This document shows positions 18,690-27,797 of a stretch of DNA of 64,000 bases, one piece after another. Both the position numbers and the translations under genes were made by a program. The notes below the pieces were generated by a model, which worked only from the letters and a program-made list of their open reading frames with translations, was not told the DNA's origin and made no database searches. Numbering within the stretch: position 1 is the stretch's first letter; each line of letters opens with the position of its first letter. The stretch is from Bradyrhizobium sediminis (GTDB taxonomy: Bacteria; Pseudomonadota; Alphaproteobacteria; Rhizobiales; Xanthobacteraceae): assembly GCF_018736085.1 (NCBI RefSeq), contig NZ_CP076134.1, positions 4,164,501 to 4,228,500 of the forward strand, read 5' to 3'.

Positions 18690-19289
18690 TTAACCATACT
18701 TCTGCAGCCCGCCGTCGCTGAACACGTAGACCACGCCCTGGCCGATCGGGATTTCCGAGGCCTCCGACGGCGTCGAAATGCCGAGTGCGACCATCAGCGC
18801 GCGCATGGTGCCGCCATGGGCGACCGTGACGGTGTCGCCGGCAAGCGAGTCGAACCACTCGCGCATGCGCAAGGTGACGCTGGCGTAGCTCTCGCCCGCA
18901 GGCGCGGCGACGCCCCATTTGTCTTCGCGGCGGGCGGCAAAGGTCGCGGCGTCGTGCTGCGCCATCTCGGGCAGCGTCAGGCCTTCCCACTGGCCATAGC
19001 CGATCTCGCGCAGCCTGATGTCGACGGCGTAATCATGATGCGGCAGCTCCATGGCGCCGCGCACCAGCTCCATGGTCATGCGGGCGCGGCCGAGCGGGCT
19101 TGCCACGAACGGCAGCGCGGACGCTTGGTGGCCGTTCTGCGCCAAGAGATCGGCGAGGATGCCGCCGGCGGCGACCGCCTGGGTGCGGCCGAGGTCGTTG
19201 AGCGGGATATCCCGCGAGCCCTGGAAACGGCCTGCCACATTCCATGCGGTCTCGCCGTGGCGGATGTAGTAGATGACAGGCACGGACAT
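18690..19289 (-). CDS. histidine phosphatase family protein (phosphoglycerate-mutase-like)
   Basis: A 199-residue member of the branch-1 histidine phosphatases. Has the phospho-acceptor motif YYIRHGETAWN (H11), the LREIGYGQWEG segment with its acidic residue, and the second histidine in VAHGGTMRAL. Substrates in this family range from phosphoglycerate to alpha-ribazole phosphate, and the sequence does not decide. It starts 13 nt after the fabI stop, so the two are probably co-transcribed. Confidence 0.88.
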   Translation of the reverse strand: MSVPVIYYIRHGETAWNVAGRFQGSRDIPLNDLGRTQAVAAGGILADLLAQNGHQASALPFVASPLGRARMTMELVRGAMELPHHDYAVDIRLREIGYGQWEGLTLPEMAQHDAATFAARREDKWGVAAPAGESYASVTLRMREWFDSLAGDTVTVAHGGTMRALMVALGISTPSEASEIPIGQGVVYVFSDGGLQKYG

Positions 19290-19302
19290 CGAAGGCTTGC
19301 GG

Positions 19303-20145
19303 CTAATCCTTGCTCAGCGAATTGCTCAGCGAGATATCCGGCGCATCCGGACGCTTCATGCCGACGACGTGGTAGCCGGAATCGACGTGATGCACTTCGC
19401 CGGTGACGCCGCGCGACATGTCCGAGAGCAGATAGAGCGCGCTGTCGCCGACTTCCTCGATCGAGACGGTGCGGCGCAGCGGCGCGTTGTACTCGTTCCA
19501 CTTCAGGATGTAGCGGAAATCGCCGATACCCGACGCCGCCAGCGTCTTGATCGGTCCGGCCGAAATCGCGTTGACACGGATGTTCTTCTCGCCGAGATCG
19601 GCGGCGAGATAGCGCACGCTCGCTTCCAGCGCGGCTTTCGCAACCCCCATCACGTTGTAATGCGGCATCCACTTCTCGGCGCCGTAATAGGTCAGCGTCA
19701 CGATCGAGCCGCCGTCGACCAGGAGCTTTTCGGCGCGCTGGGCGATCGCGGTCAACGAGTAGCAGCTGATCAGCATGGTCTTGGAAAAATTGTCGGCGGT
19801 GGTTTCGAGATAGCGGCCGTCGAGCTGGTCCTTGTCGGAAAAGGCGATGGCATGCACCACGAAGTCGATCTTGCCCCATTTCTCCGCGAGCACCGCGAAT
19901 ACCGCGTCGATGGTCGAGGGATCGGTGACGTCGCAGTGACCGAGCAGGATACCGCCGAGCTCCTTGGCCAGCGGCTCGACCCGCTTCTTCAGCGCGTCGC
20001 CCTGCCAGGTCAGCGCGATCTCGGCGCCCGCCGCCCGGCAGGCCTTGGCGATGCCCCAGGCGATCGAACGGTTATTGGCGACGCCCAGCACCACGCCGCG
20101 CTTGCCTTGCATGAGTCCCTGCATCAGACCTGAATTTTGCGACAT
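19303..20145 (-). CDS. fabI: enoyl-[acyl-carrier-protein] reductase (NADH)
   Basis: A 280-residue FabI that reduces trans-2-enoyl-ACP in fatty acid elongation. Recognised by the nucleotide-binding GVANNRSIAWGIAKA and the catalytic Y-x6-K pair Y163/K170 in HYNVMGVAKAALEAS, plus LTYYGAEK before it. ATG 20145 (MSQNSGLMQGLMQGKRGVVL) is the family start; the frame is open further upstream without support. First gene of a minus-strand pair with the histidine phosphatase. Confidence 0.96.
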   Translation of the reverse strand: MSQNSGLMQGLMQGKRGVVLGVANNRSIAWGIAKACRAAGAEIALTWQGDALKKRVEPLAKELGGILLGHCDVTDPSTIDAVFAVLAEKWGKIDFVVHAIAFSDKDQLDGRYLETTADNFSKTMLISCYSLTAIAQRAEKLLVDGGSIVTLTYYGAEKWMPHYNVMGVAKAALEASVRYLAADLGEKNIRVNAISAGPIKTLAASGIGDFRYILKWNEYNAPLRRTVSIEEVGDSALYLLSDMSRGVTGEVHHVDSGYHVVGMKRPDAPDISLSNSLSKD

Positions 20146-20337
20146 CTGGGGTTTCCAATCGAGCTTTCCCGGGGGTTTGGAGGTACACCAGCCCTCCCGG
20201 CCGGTACAGCCCAAATTCACCCCGGTTCGGGCCGTCGGCGCGCCGCCTTGACAGCCGGAATAGTCCCGTCATCCGGGTGTTATGTTGTGGTAGGCGTTCG
20301 CGTTGATCCGGATGCCGGCCGCAGCAACCCGAGACCG

Positions 20338-20832
20338 ATGTCGATGAGCGCATTTCGTCAGAGTGTCGAAGCCATGATTCCGGCCCTGCGCCGCTATGCG
20401 CGCGCGCTGGCGCGCGATGCCGATGTCGCCGACGACCTGGTGCAGGACACGCTGGTGCGGGCCCTGCGTTCGGAGCGGCTGTTTCTCGGCGGCGACGTCA
20501 GGAGCTGGCTCTACACCATCCTGACCAACCTCAACAAGAACCGGCGGCGGTCGCTGGCGCGGCGGCCGCAATTCGTGCCGCTGCTCGACAACAATCCCGA
20601 CGCCAGCGGCACCGAGGCCGAAGGCCGCGACATCGCCCGCGCGCTCGCCACGCTGGTCGAGGAGCAGCGCTCGGTGCTGCTTTTGGTGATGCTGGAGGGA
20701 TTGAGCTATCGCGAGGTCGCCGACATCCAGGGCGTGCCGATCGGCACCGTGATGTCGCGGCTTGCCCGCGCCCGCGCCCATGTCAAGGCCGCGCTCGAGG
20801 GCGAGCGGCCGGCGCTGCGGCGGGTGAAATGA
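20338..20832 (+). CDS. ECF-type RNA polymerase sigma factor
   Basis: A 164-residue sigma factor with only regions 2 and 4. Region 2 reads YARALARDADVADDLVQDTLVRAL with the WLYTILTNLNKNRRR helix. Region 4 reads LLVMLEGLSYREVADIQGVPIGTVMSRLARAR. It is followed 67 nt later by a membrane anti-sigma gene, so it is likely held inactive at the membrane until a signal releases it. The ATG at 20338 is used; another lies two codons on. Confidence 0.92.
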   Translation: MSMSAFRQSVEAMIPALRRYARALARDADVADDLVQDTLVRALRSERLFLGGDVRSWLYTILTNLNKNRRRSLARRPQFVPLLDNNPDASGTEAEGRDIARALATLVEEQRSVLLLVMLEGLSYREVADIQGVPIGTVMSRLARARAHVKAALEGERPALRRVK

Positions 20833-20899
20833 TGGCGACCCCCATGCGTGAGATTTCCAGAGAAGCCGCGAACCTTTCGCTCCAGAAGAGACAACGACC

Positions 20900-21670
20900 A
20901 TGACCGAGCCGAACATTCCCGTCACCGAAGACGAACTGCACGCCTTCGTCGACAACGAACTGCCGCCGGAGCGGCGCGGCGATGTCGAGGCATGGCTCGC
21001 GGCGCACCCCGACGATGCCGAGCGCGTGCAATCGTGGCGGGCGATGGCCGAGGCGCTGCATGCGCGCTACGACGCGGTTGCCGACGAGCCGGTGCCGAAG
21101 CGGCTCGAGATCGAACGGCTGGTGCAACAGCCGCGCAAATGGATGTACGGCGCGATCGCCGCCACGCTGGTGGCGTTCATCGCCGGCGGCGGCACCGGCT
21201 GGCTGGCGCGTGGCGTGGCCGCTTCGCCGTCTGCGTTCCAGAGTTTCACGGTGGATGCGCTGGACGCGCACCGGCTCTACGTCGTCGAGGTACGTCATCC
21301 GGTCGAGGTGCCCGGCAGCGAACGCACGCATCTGCAGGCCTGGCTGACCAAGCGCTGCGGCTGGGACGTCCGCGCGCCGGAGCTGGACGCCACCGGGTTG
21401 AAACTGGTCGGCGGCAGGCTGCTGCCCGGCCCGACGGGACCAGCGTCGTTCCTGATGTATGAGAGCGCCTCGGGCGAGCGCTTCACGATCTACACCGCCA
21501 AGGCCGACGCCGAAACGACGCAGATGCGTTATGCCAGGCAGGATAATGACGGCGCGCTGTTCTGGGCCGACCGCGGCGTGGCCTATGTGGTCAGCGGCAG
21601 CAGCGACCGCGAACGCCTGACGCAGGTGGCGCGGATGGTCTACGACCAGAACGAGAAGAGCGGCGGGTAA
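20900..21670 (+). CDS. transmembrane anti-sigma factor
   Basis: A 256-residue protein. A cytoplasmic N-terminal domain (EDELHAFVDNELPPERRGDV, about 10-75) is followed by one membrane helix at about 82-104 and a periplasmic domain. It lacks the HxxxCxxC zinc motif of many anti-sigma factors. The position directly after the ECF sigma gene and the topology mark it as its cognate regulator, probably sensing an envelope signal. The periplasmic half has the RT/PrtR-like pattern with FLMYES and AYVVSGSSDRERL. Confidence 0.85.
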   Translation: MTEPNIPVTEDELHAFVDNELPPERRGDVEAWLAAHPDDAERVQSWRAMAEALHARYDAVADEPVPKRLEIERLVQQPRKWMYGAIAATLVAFIAGGGTGWLARGVAASPSAFQSFTVDALDAHRLYVVEVRHPVEVPGSERTHLQAWLTKRCGWDVRAPELDATGLKLVGGRLLPGPTGPASFLMYESASGERFTIYTAKADAETTQMRYARQDNDGALFWADRGVAYVVSGSSDRERLTQVARMVYDQNEKSGG

Positions 21671-21803
21671 ATTACTGCGGGTAGACTTGGCGTCCCAATT
21701 CCGACACCGAAAATCTGGAATCAAGTCATCGCCACGTCTCAAAAACGCACCGGGTGATCACGCGAAATTGAGGTGCGCTCGATCCGCCGATCGACCGCGA
21801 AGT

Positions 21804-21862
21804 CGGCCTCGACTGGGGTTTTTGTACCGCGCTGGTCCCCCGGTCGAGGCCGCACCTTTTTT
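21804..21862 (+). terminator. rho-independent terminator after the sigma / anti-sigma genes
   Basis: A 10-bp stem (CGGCCTCGAC 21804-21813 with GTCGAGGCCG 21843-21852) can extend through GGGG/CCCC and is followed by six T at 21857-21862. It lies between the anti-sigma stop and the convergent dnaJ-like stop. Confidence 0.65.
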
Positions 21863-21887
21863 CAAAGGCGATATATTTTTCCAAACG

Positions 21888-22841
21888 CTACAGGTCGCTG
21901 CGCGGATTGTACGGATGTGCGTCGCGCCACTTCTGCATCAACGTCTCGAGTTCGGAATCGTTCCCGTCCGGCAGCATGATGCGGGTGGTGACGAACAGGT
22001 CGCCGGTCGCGCCGGCGGCCGGCTTCGGCAGTCCCTTGCCCTTGAGGCGAAACGTTCTCCCGCTCGAGGTGTTCTTCGGTATCGACAATTCGACCGCGCT
22101 GCCCAGCGTCGGCACGCGGACCTTGCCGCCGAGCACCGCTTCATAAAGCGTGATCGGCAGATCGACCCGCAGGTCGCTGCCGTCGACCTTGAAGAAGGCG
22201 TGCGGCGCAATGCTGACCGTGATCAGGAGATCGCCGGGCCGGTGGCCGTGCGCGGTCTCGCCCTGCCCCTTGAGCCGGATCTGCTGGCCGGCGGTGACGC
22301 CGGCGGGAATCTTGACGTTGAGTTCCTTGCCGGTCGGCAGCCGGACGCGCTTTTCCACGCCCTTGACCGCCTCTTCCAAGGACACCGTCATGGCGACGGA
22401 AAGATCGAGATCGAGCCCGATGCCGCCGGTTTCGAACTCGAAGCCGCCGCCCGGCCGCGCGCCGCGCCCGGCACCGCCGAACATGCTGTTGAGGATGTCC
22501 TCAAAGCCGCCGCTGCCACCGCTGCGGAAGGTGTGGGTCTCGAAGCCGCCGGGCCCGGCACGGCCGCGCGGGTCACCGCCCCCGGGAAAGCCGCCACCTT
22601 GAAAGCCTTGGAAGCGCGGCTTGCCCTCGGCGTCGATCTCGCCGCGGTCGAACTGCTTGCGCTTGGTCTCGTCGCCGATGATCTCGTTGGCCGAGTTCAG
22701 CTCGGCAAAGCGCGCCGCGGATTTCGGATCGTTCTTGTTGGCGTCGGGGTGATGCTTCTTGGCGAGCTTGCGATAGGCACTCTTGATCGCCGCAGCGCTG
22801 GCGCCCCGCGGCACCCCCAAGACCTCATAGGGGTCGCGCAT
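21888..22841 (-). CDS. DnaJ/CbpA-type J-domain co-chaperone without zinc finger
   Basis: A 317-residue protein. It has a J domain (residues 1-70, HPD at 31-33) and a Gly/Phe-rich linker (about 78-125, FQGGGFPGGGDPRG). The C-terminal peptide-binding domains of the DnaJ_C type follow (TVSLEEAVKGVEKRVRLPTG, VKIPAGVTAGQQIRLKGQGE). The CxxCxGxG zinc-finger repeats of DnaJ are absent, so it is CbpA-like. It stimulates DnaK ATPase. ATG 22841 has an AGGAG site. A dispersed repeat lies just upstream. Confidence 0.9.
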   Translation of the reverse strand: MRDPYEVLGVPRGASAAAIKSAYRKLAKKHHPDANKNDPKSAARFAELNSANEIIGDETKRKQFDRGEIDAEGKPRFQGFQGGGFPGGGDPRGRAGPGGFETHTFRSGGSGGFEDILNSMFGGAGRGARPGGGFEFETGGIGLDLDLSVAMTVSLEEAVKGVEKRVRLPTGKELNVKIPAGVTAGQQIRLKGQGETAHGHRPGDLLITVSIAPHAFFKVDGSDLRVDLPITLYEAVLGGKVRVPTLGSAVELSIPKNTSSGRTFRLKGKGLPKPAAGATGDLFVTTRIMLPDGNDSELETLMQKWRDAHPYNPRSDL

Positions 22842-22858
22842 CCGTCACGTCTCCTCTA

Positions 22859-22960
22859 AAGCGTTTTCGAGCGAAGTGGATACCGGTTCGCATGAAGAAA
22901 ACGCGTCCAAACAAAAGACTAGAGCCCGATTCTGATGCAATCAGAACCGAAAGGCTCCAG
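22859..22960. repeat. dispersed repeat 'GCGTTTTCgAGCGAAGTGGATACCGG', copy 1
   Basis: About 100 bp that recur in inverted orientation at 28517-28618. It starts AAAGCGTTTTCGAGCGAAGT, has GGATACCGGTTCGCATGAAG in the middle, and ends in a hairpin around GATTCTGATGCAATCAGAAC. Intergenic, upstream of the dnaJ-like gene. Confidence 0.75.
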
Positions 22961-23040
22961 GGAAACCAGATCATCGATTCCGGGCGATTGGCCCGCTTCA
23001 AGCTTCATCTGGGGTGGCCGTTGCATTTCTGCAACGGGAT

Positions 23041-23592
23041 TCAGCCCCGTGTCCACGGCTTTAGCGTATGAATCTCCCATCGGCCATGGCCGGCCTTGCA
23101 GGCGGCGCCCTGCAGCCAGCTTTCGGAGCGGCCGTTGACGTAGCTCGCCAGGAAATCCCGGCAGGTGCGTCCCTCGGAGGAATAGGCCTGGGCCAGCGGC
23201 GTCACCGAGCCCCGCGCGCCGGTCTCGGGATTTTCCCAGGGCTGGCTGGAATCCTTGTCGCCCTTGGTCAGCACGTCGGAGGCGGCATTGCGGGTGAAGG
23301 CGAGGTCGCTCTCGGTCGGCACCGGGGGCTTGGCGGGGCCGATCGAGCCGGTCACCTCATTGTCGTCCATCTTGGCGAAGGCGCCGTCGCCGCGGGACAG
23401 GCTGCAGCCACCCGAGCCGATGCCGATTAGAATCGCTGTCATCACCGCGCCCACGGGGCGGATCGCCGATAGGCCAATGCGTTCCCATGTCCTATATAGG
23501 GCGAGCCTACACCGGGACTGCAACGCGCTCTCGGACGCGGGCGGACGCAACTCGGAACTCCTGGCATGACCGACACGACCTCCATCAAACAC
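23041..23592 (-). CDS. RT0821/Lpp0805-family surface lipoprotein
   Basis: Up to 183 residues; exported surface protein of unknown role. A hydrophobic segment ends in a lipobox-like GIGSGGC. The C-terminal part has the family pattern [33 protein letters not shown] with paired cysteines. The start is uncertain: ATG 23592 overlaps the divergent pdxH start by 27 nt, whereas GTG or ATG codons near 23442-23454 give a very short signal. A TATATA-like box near 23490 inside the long form also argues for a shorter protein. Confidence 0.7.
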   Translation of the reverse strand: MFDGGRVGHARSSELRPPASESALQSRCRLALYRTWERIGLSAIRPVGAVMTAILIGIGSGGCSLSRGDGAFAKMDDNEVTGSIGPAKPPVPTESDLAFTRNAASDVLTKGDKDSSQPWENPETGARGSVTPLAQAYSSEGRTCRDFLASYVNGRSESWLQGAACKAGHGRWEIHTLKPWTRG

Positions 23593-24207
23593 CCGACACC
23601 GTTAACATCAGGTGATTTCACCGCGGCGGAGGAGCCGTTCGCGCTGTTCGGCGACTGGTTCGCGGAAGCCGTGAAGGCCGAGCCGAACGATCCCAACGCG
23701 ATGGCGCTGGCGACCGTCGACGCCGACGGGCTGCCCGACGTGCGGATGGTGCTGATGAAAGGCTACGATGCCGACGGTTTTGTCTTCTACAGCCACATCG
23801 CCAGTCAAAAAGGCCGCGAACTCGCCGCAAATCCTAAGGCGGCTTTACTTTTTCACTGGAAGTCGCTGCGCCGGCAGGTCCGCATCCGCGGCAAGGTGTC
23901 GCCGGTGACGGAAGCGGAAGCCGACGCCTATTTCGCGACCCGGCCGAGGCAGGCCCAGATCGGCGCCTGGGCCAGCAAGCAGTCGCAGCCGCTGGAAAGC
24001 CGCTTTGCCTTCGAGCAGGCGATCGCCAAGGTGGCGGCCAGGCACCTCGTCGGCGAGGTGCCGCGCCCGCCGGGCTGGAGCGGCTGGCGCATCGAGCCGG
24101 CGCGGTTCGAATTCTGGCACGACCGGCCGTTCCGGCTGCACGATCGCATCGAATTCGACCGCGCGGCGCCAGGCCAGCCATGGTCCAAGACGCGGCTTTA
24201 TCCGTGA
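23566..24207 (+). CDS. pdxH: pyridoxamine 5'-phosphate oxidase
   Basis: A 213-residue FMN enzyme that oxidises pyridoxine or pyridoxamine phosphate to pyridoxal phosphate. The flavin-binding region reads [23 protein letters not shown] and [19 protein letters not shown]. The C terminus [22 protein letters not shown]...TRLYP is diagnostic. Full length. It is followed 23 nt later by an SDR gene on the same strand. Confidence 0.96.
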   Translation: MTDTTSIKHPTPLTSGDFTAAEEPFALFGDWFAEAVKAEPNDPNAMALATVDADGLPDVRMVLMKGYDADGFVFYSHIASQKGRELAANPKAALLFHWKSLRRQVRIRGKVSPVTEAEADAYFATRPRQAQIGAWASKQSQPLESRFAFEQAIAKVAARHLVGEVPRPPGWSGWRIEPARFEFWHDRPFRLHDRIEFDRAAPGQPWSKTRLYP

Positions 24208-24230
24208 ATTCCAGAGTCTGAAGGACCTCC

Positions 24231-24986
24231 ATGGCCAGTTCGACCAACCACGGCCCGCGGCGCACGCTGCTCCTGACCGGCGCCAGCCGCGGCATCGGGC
24301 ACGCCACCGTGATCCGCTTTTCCTCAGCCGGCTGGCGCGTCATCACCTGCTCGCGGCATCCGTTCCCCGAAGATTGCCCGTGGGATGCGGGACCCGAGGA
24401 TCACATCCAGGTCGACCTCGCCGACCACGACGACACCACGCGGGCGATTTCGGAAATCCGCCAACGGCTGGAAGGCGGAGAGCTGCACGCGCTGGTCAAC
24501 AACGCCGCGATTTCGCCCAAGGCCGCGGGCGGCGCCCGGCTCGGCTCGATCGATACCGACATCGAGACCTGGAGCCACGTATTCAGGGTCAATTTCTTCG
24601 CCCCGATCATGATGGCGCGCGGGCTGATCGAGGAACTGAAGGCCGTCAAGGGCTCGGTGGTGAACGTCACCTCGATCGCCGGCTCCCGCGTGCATCCGTT
24701 CGCGGGCGCCGCCTATGCGACCTCGAAGGCGGCGCTGGCCTCGCTGACGCGCGAGATGGCGTCGGATTTCGGCCGCCACGGCGTCCGCGTCAATTCGATC
24801 GCGCCGGGCGAAATCGACACCTCGATCCTGTCGCCGGGCACCGAGAAGATCGTCGAGCAGCAGATCCCGCTGCGCCGGCTCGGCACACCGGACGAGGTGG
24901 CGAAGATCATCTACGTGCTGTGCACGGAAACGTCGTCCTATGTGAACGGCGCCGAGATCCACATCAACGGCGGCCAGCACGTGTAG
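24231..24986 (+). CDS. SDR-family NAD(P)-dependent oxidoreductase
   Basis: A 251-residue short-chain dehydrogenase. The nucleotide-binding motif is TGASRGIGHATVI and the NNAA motif is present. Catalytic Ser is in NVTSIAGS, and Tyr/Lys are in YATSKAAL. The C-terminal SSYVNGAEIHINGGQHV is typical of the classical family. Ribosome site AAGGACC before ATG 24231. Probably co-transcribed with pdxH; the substrate is unknown. Confidence 0.9.
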   Translation: MASSTNHGPRRTLLLTGASRGIGHATVIRFSSAGWRVITCSRHPFPEDCPWDAGPEDHIQVDLADHDDTTRAISEIRQRLEGGELHALVNNAAISPKAAGGARLGSIDTDIETWSHVFRVNFFAPIMMARGLIEELKAVKGSVVNVTSIAGSRVHPFAGAAYATSKAALASLTREMASDFGRHGVRVNSIAPGEIDTSILSPGTEKIVEQQIPLRRLGTPDEVAKIIYVLCTETSSYVNGAEIHINGGQHV

Positions 24987-24994
24987 GGCTCCGG

Positions 24995-25038
24995 CCTCAT
25001 CCCCGCGCGAGCGCAGTTGCGCTCGCGCGGGGATGAGG
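24995..25038. repeat. perfect 21-bp-arm palindrome
   Basis: CCTCATCCCCGCGCGAGCGCA (24995-25015) pairs exactly with 25018-25038 across a 2-nt centre. It has no T-run, so it is a palindromic repeat and not a standard terminator. It lies just after the SDR gene. Confidence 0.7.
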
Positions 25039-25074
25039 GGTCGGTGGGCGCGGCTGCTCGGTATCGCAGCCCTA

Positions 25075-25302
25075 TCAAATCAATCCGCGCAAAATTTGCG
25101 CGGCCTGCCAGCGCAGGCTGGCGTCCTCGACGTTGAAGGCGCTGGAGCATTCATCCTCGCGCTCCCCCTCCGCCAGCGCCGCGCCGCAATAGCGGCAGAG
25201 CCGCGCCGAGATCGCCGGCGCCTTGCCCGCGGCGTTGCGGCCAATCCGATAGCGCGCGAAATTCACGACGTTGGGGGGTGACGTTATGACTTTCTCAACC
25301 AT
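25075..25302 (-). CDS. small hypothetical protein with a zinc-ribbon-like knuckle
   Basis: A 75-residue protein not recognised. It contains CRYCGAALAEGEREDEC (C36, C39, C52), a zinc-knuckle-like CxxC with a third cysteine, in a charged setting. The tail (RWQAAQILRGLI) is amphipathic. The ribosome site GAGGA precedes ATG 25302. No operon partner is seen; it is followed by 40 nt and then a palindromic repeat. Confidence 0.55.
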   Translation of the reverse strand: MVEKVITSPPNVVNFARYRIGRNAAGKAPAISARLCRYCGAALAEGEREDECSSAFNVEDASLRWQAAQILRGLI

Positions 25303-25463
25303 GGCTGTCCTCGCGGCTTGTGACAGCGTTATTGCAGAAAGCTCTCGCGCAAACGTTCAGCGCAACGCTCAAATTTTAGCGGAGCAAATGAGGCGGGTTC
25401 CCTGGTTTTCCGCAAGTGCATGAAAGGCAAGGAAGACGGGCGGACGCCTTAATACCTCGGTGA

Positions 25464-26444
25464 CTACAGCCACTTCTTCCATTTGAAAAAGAAGTACGGC
25501 CCGACCGCGGCGAGCAGCATCATGGCCAGCGCCATCGGGTAGCCGTGGACCCATTCCAGCTCCGGCATCATCTTGAAATTCATGCCGTAGACCGAGGCAA
25601 TCAGGGTCGGCGGCATCAAGACCACCGCCATCACCGAGAACAGCTTGATGATGTTGTTCTGCTCGAGATTGACGACGCCGAGCATGGCATCGAGCACGAA
25701 GGTTATCTTGTTGGAGAGGTAGCTGGCATGATCGGTCAGCGAGGTGACGTCGCGCTGCATGGTCTTGAGCTGCTCGCGCATGTCCTTCGACCATTTGACG
25801 CCTTCGGTCGCGGCGGCGACGAAGGTCACCACCCGCCCGATCGAGACCAGGCTCTCGCGCACCTTGGAGGTCAAATCGCCCTTGCGGCCGATCGCGATCA
25901 GGATGTCGGAATAGCGCTTGGCCTGGCCGGTGCGCGCTCCCCCCTGGGGCTCGAAAACATCGTGGCTGATCGAGTCCATGTCGCCGCCGGCGCGCTCCAG
26001 AATGTCGGCATTGCGGTCGATCACGGCGTCCAGCAACTCCATCAGCACTATTTCGCCGGTGATCCCGCCCGGACAGGAACGCGCCAGCTTGTTTTCCACC
26101 AGCAGGAACGGCCTCGGCTCGTCATAGCGCACGGTCACGAGAAGATGGTTGGCGAGGATGAAGGTCACCGCCGTGGTACGGGGATTATCGGTGTCGGCCG
26201 CGCACATCAGCGTGGCCGTCATGTAGCGCGCGCCGTTCTCGATATAGAGCCGGCTGGAAATCTCGATTTCCTGCATATCCTCCCGGGTCGGCACCGCGAT
26301 CCCGGCCAGCCGCTCCACCGCCCTGTCCTCCGCCTCGCTCGGCTTCACGAGGTCGATCCAGACCGCGTTCTCAGGCAGCGTCGTGACGTCGGCAGCCGCG
26401 ACTTTTTTCAGCGAGGATTCGGCAGGAACGAACACCGAGAACAT
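25464..26444 (-). CDS. CorA-family magnesium/cobalt transporter
   Basis: A 326-residue inner-membrane channel subunit. A long cytoplasmic domain is followed by two C-terminal helices; the signature YGMNF (about 286-290) ends the first. The usual C-terminal positive tail is present (FFFKWKKWL). CorA proteins form pentamers that let in Mg2+ when cytosolic Mg2+ is low. ATG 26444 (MFSVFVPAESSL) is used, with GGAG 8 nt upstream; a longer frame from 26489 has no ribosome site. Confidence 0.93.
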   Translation of the reverse strand: MFSVFVPAESSLKKVAAADVTTLPENAVWIDLVKPSEAEDRAVERLAGIAVPTREDMQEIEISSRLYIENGARYMTATLMCAADTDNPRTTAVTFILANHLLVTVRYDEPRPFLLVENKLARSCPGGITGEIVLMELLDAVIDRNADILERAGGDMDSISHDVFEPQGGARTGQAKRYSDILIAIGRKGDLTSKVRESLVSIGRVVTFVAAATEGVKWSKDMREQLKTMQRDVTSLTDHASYLSNKITFVLDAMLGVVNLEQNNIIKLFSVMAVVLMPPTLIASVYGMNFKMMPELEWVHGYPMALAMMLLAAVGPYFFFKWKKWL

Positions 26445-26798
26445 GAGCAACTCCGGAACCGGGCCGCGAGGGCCTGTTTTGGCCCCCACTTTCTATGAGT
26501 ACCCAACAGGACTTAACTCGATTCTAGCAAGCGCTTCATGACGGGCGGATAACCGCATTTGCGGCGACGGGGTGGCGGCACCGTGGCGAGGATTTGGCAA
26601 CGGGGCGCCCCTGCCCAAAATTCAGCCGGAAAACGGAAAAGTTGCGGCAAGAAAGACACAGCCCACGCGCTGCAGCGCGGAACAGGCATCCAAGCGCTGG
26701 GAATTATGGACGATTTCGCCGATACTGCCCTGAATGGAATCGTGGCGTTTGGGCCGCAATGTTGGCGTTCGGGCGCGAGACTTCGATTGGAACTGCAG
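26445..26798. other. upstream region of the first L,D-transpeptidase gene, part of a duplicated unit
   Basis: No gene. From about 26642 (TTGCGGCAAGAAAGACACA) the DNA resembles 27639 onward (TTGCGGCAGAAAAGACACA), so the tandem duplication took the regulatory region as well as the gene. Shared landmarks are GGAATTATGG and GCAATGTTGGCG. No firm -35/-10 pair can be named. Confidence 0.6.
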
Positions 26799-27479
26799 AT
26801 GTCGTCGCTAAGGGCAAAATTGGGAATCCTGGCCGCCGGCCTGATGCTGTCTGGCTGCATGCAGGCCACGACCTACCAGGCCGCCCCGGAGGCCACCCTC
26901 AAGCCTGCGGACAAGACCCAACTGGCCAAGGCACGCTACGAGAAGGTCGCGGTCGCCGAGCCGTTCCGCCGCGCCATCGTCGATTACCACCGCCGCGAGC
27001 AGCCGGGCTCGATCGTGGTCGATTCCGACAACCACTATCTTTATCTGGTGCAGGACGGCGGCAAGGCGATCCGGTACGGCATCACCGTGGGCGAGGAAGC
27101 GCTGGCCTTCTCCGGCATTGCGCGCGTCGGCAACATGGCGGAATGGCCGAAATGGACTCCTACCGCTGACATCCACAAGCGCATCGAAGGCCTGCCCGCG
27201 TCGGTGCCCGGCGGCGTCGACAATCCGCTCGGAGCCCGCGCGCTCTATTTGTACCAGGGCAACCGTGACACGCTGTTCCGGATTCATGGCACCAACCAGC
27301 CGGAATATATCGGCGCATCGATTTCCTCCGGCTGCATTCGCATGACCAACGAGGACGTCATCGACCTCTACAGCCGGGTCAAGCAAGGCACCATCGTGGT
27401 GGTGCTGGACCCGAAGCAGGGCGACTCGCCGCAAAATTCGAAGATGGCGCTGCAGGGCGGCGGCAATAGCGCCTTCTGA
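26799..27479 (+). CDS. L,D-transpeptidase lipoprotein (ErfK/YbiS type), copy 1
   Basis: A 226-residue YkuD-domain enzyme. A lipoprotein signal ends in LSGC (C20). The domain covers about 72-205, with catalytic H163 in FRIHGTNQ and C179/R181 in SISSGCIRMTNEDV. Such enzymes make 3-3 peptidoglycan cross-links or attach proteins to the wall. The next gene is a near-identical copy, 999 bp downstream in the same orientation. The ATG at 26799 lies at the start of the conserved signal (MSSLRAKLG). Confidence 0.92.
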   Translation: MSSLRAKLGILAAGLMLSGCMQATTYQAAPEATLKPADKTQLAKARYEKVAVAEPFRRAIVDYHRREQPGSIVVDSDNHYLYLVQDGGKAIRYGITVGEEALAFSGIARVGNMAEWPKWTPTADIHKRIEGLPASVPGGVDNPLGARALYLYQGNRDTLFRIHGTNQPEYIGASISSGCIRMTNEDVIDLYSRVKQGTIVVVLDPKQGDSPQNSKMALQGGGNSAF

Positions 27480-27506
27480 TCCACCGATCACCTTCAAGCA
27501 CTGAGC

Positions 27507-27532
27507 AAGCGCCGGTTTTGCCGGCGCTTTCC
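27507..27532 (+). terminator. rho-independent terminator between the two L,D-transpeptidase copies
   Basis: Stem AAGCGCCGG / CCGGCGCTT (27507-27515 and 27521-27529) with loop TTTTG and a short T-run (TTTCC). It suggests that each copy has its own transcript. Confidence 0.6.
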
Positions 27533-27797
27533 TGTTGACGGCGCAGTCCTGGGGTTCCGGCCCGGCTGGCGCGATCGGTCAGCGGCGGGATGACGGCGCC
27601 AAGCGGCGACCGTCCGGCGCCAGCCGCCCCTGCAAGATTTGCGGCAGAAAAGACACATCCAGCCTGCCGCAGCGCCGAACAGCCATGTAAATGCTGGAAT
27701 TATGGTCGATTTCGGCGATAATGCATTTAATGGATTTGTGGCGTTTCAGGCGCAATGTTGGCGCGCGCGATCGCGAGACCTTCGATTGGAACTGCAG

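Noticed and set aside
22150..22602. Plus-strand frame opposite the dnaJ-like gene
   Set aside because: Antisense shadow of the Gly/Phe-rich region, Pro/Ser-rich with no family match.
24995..25038. Rho-independent terminator after the SDR gene
   Set aside because: Perfect stem but no T-run on either side, so listed as a palindromic repeat.
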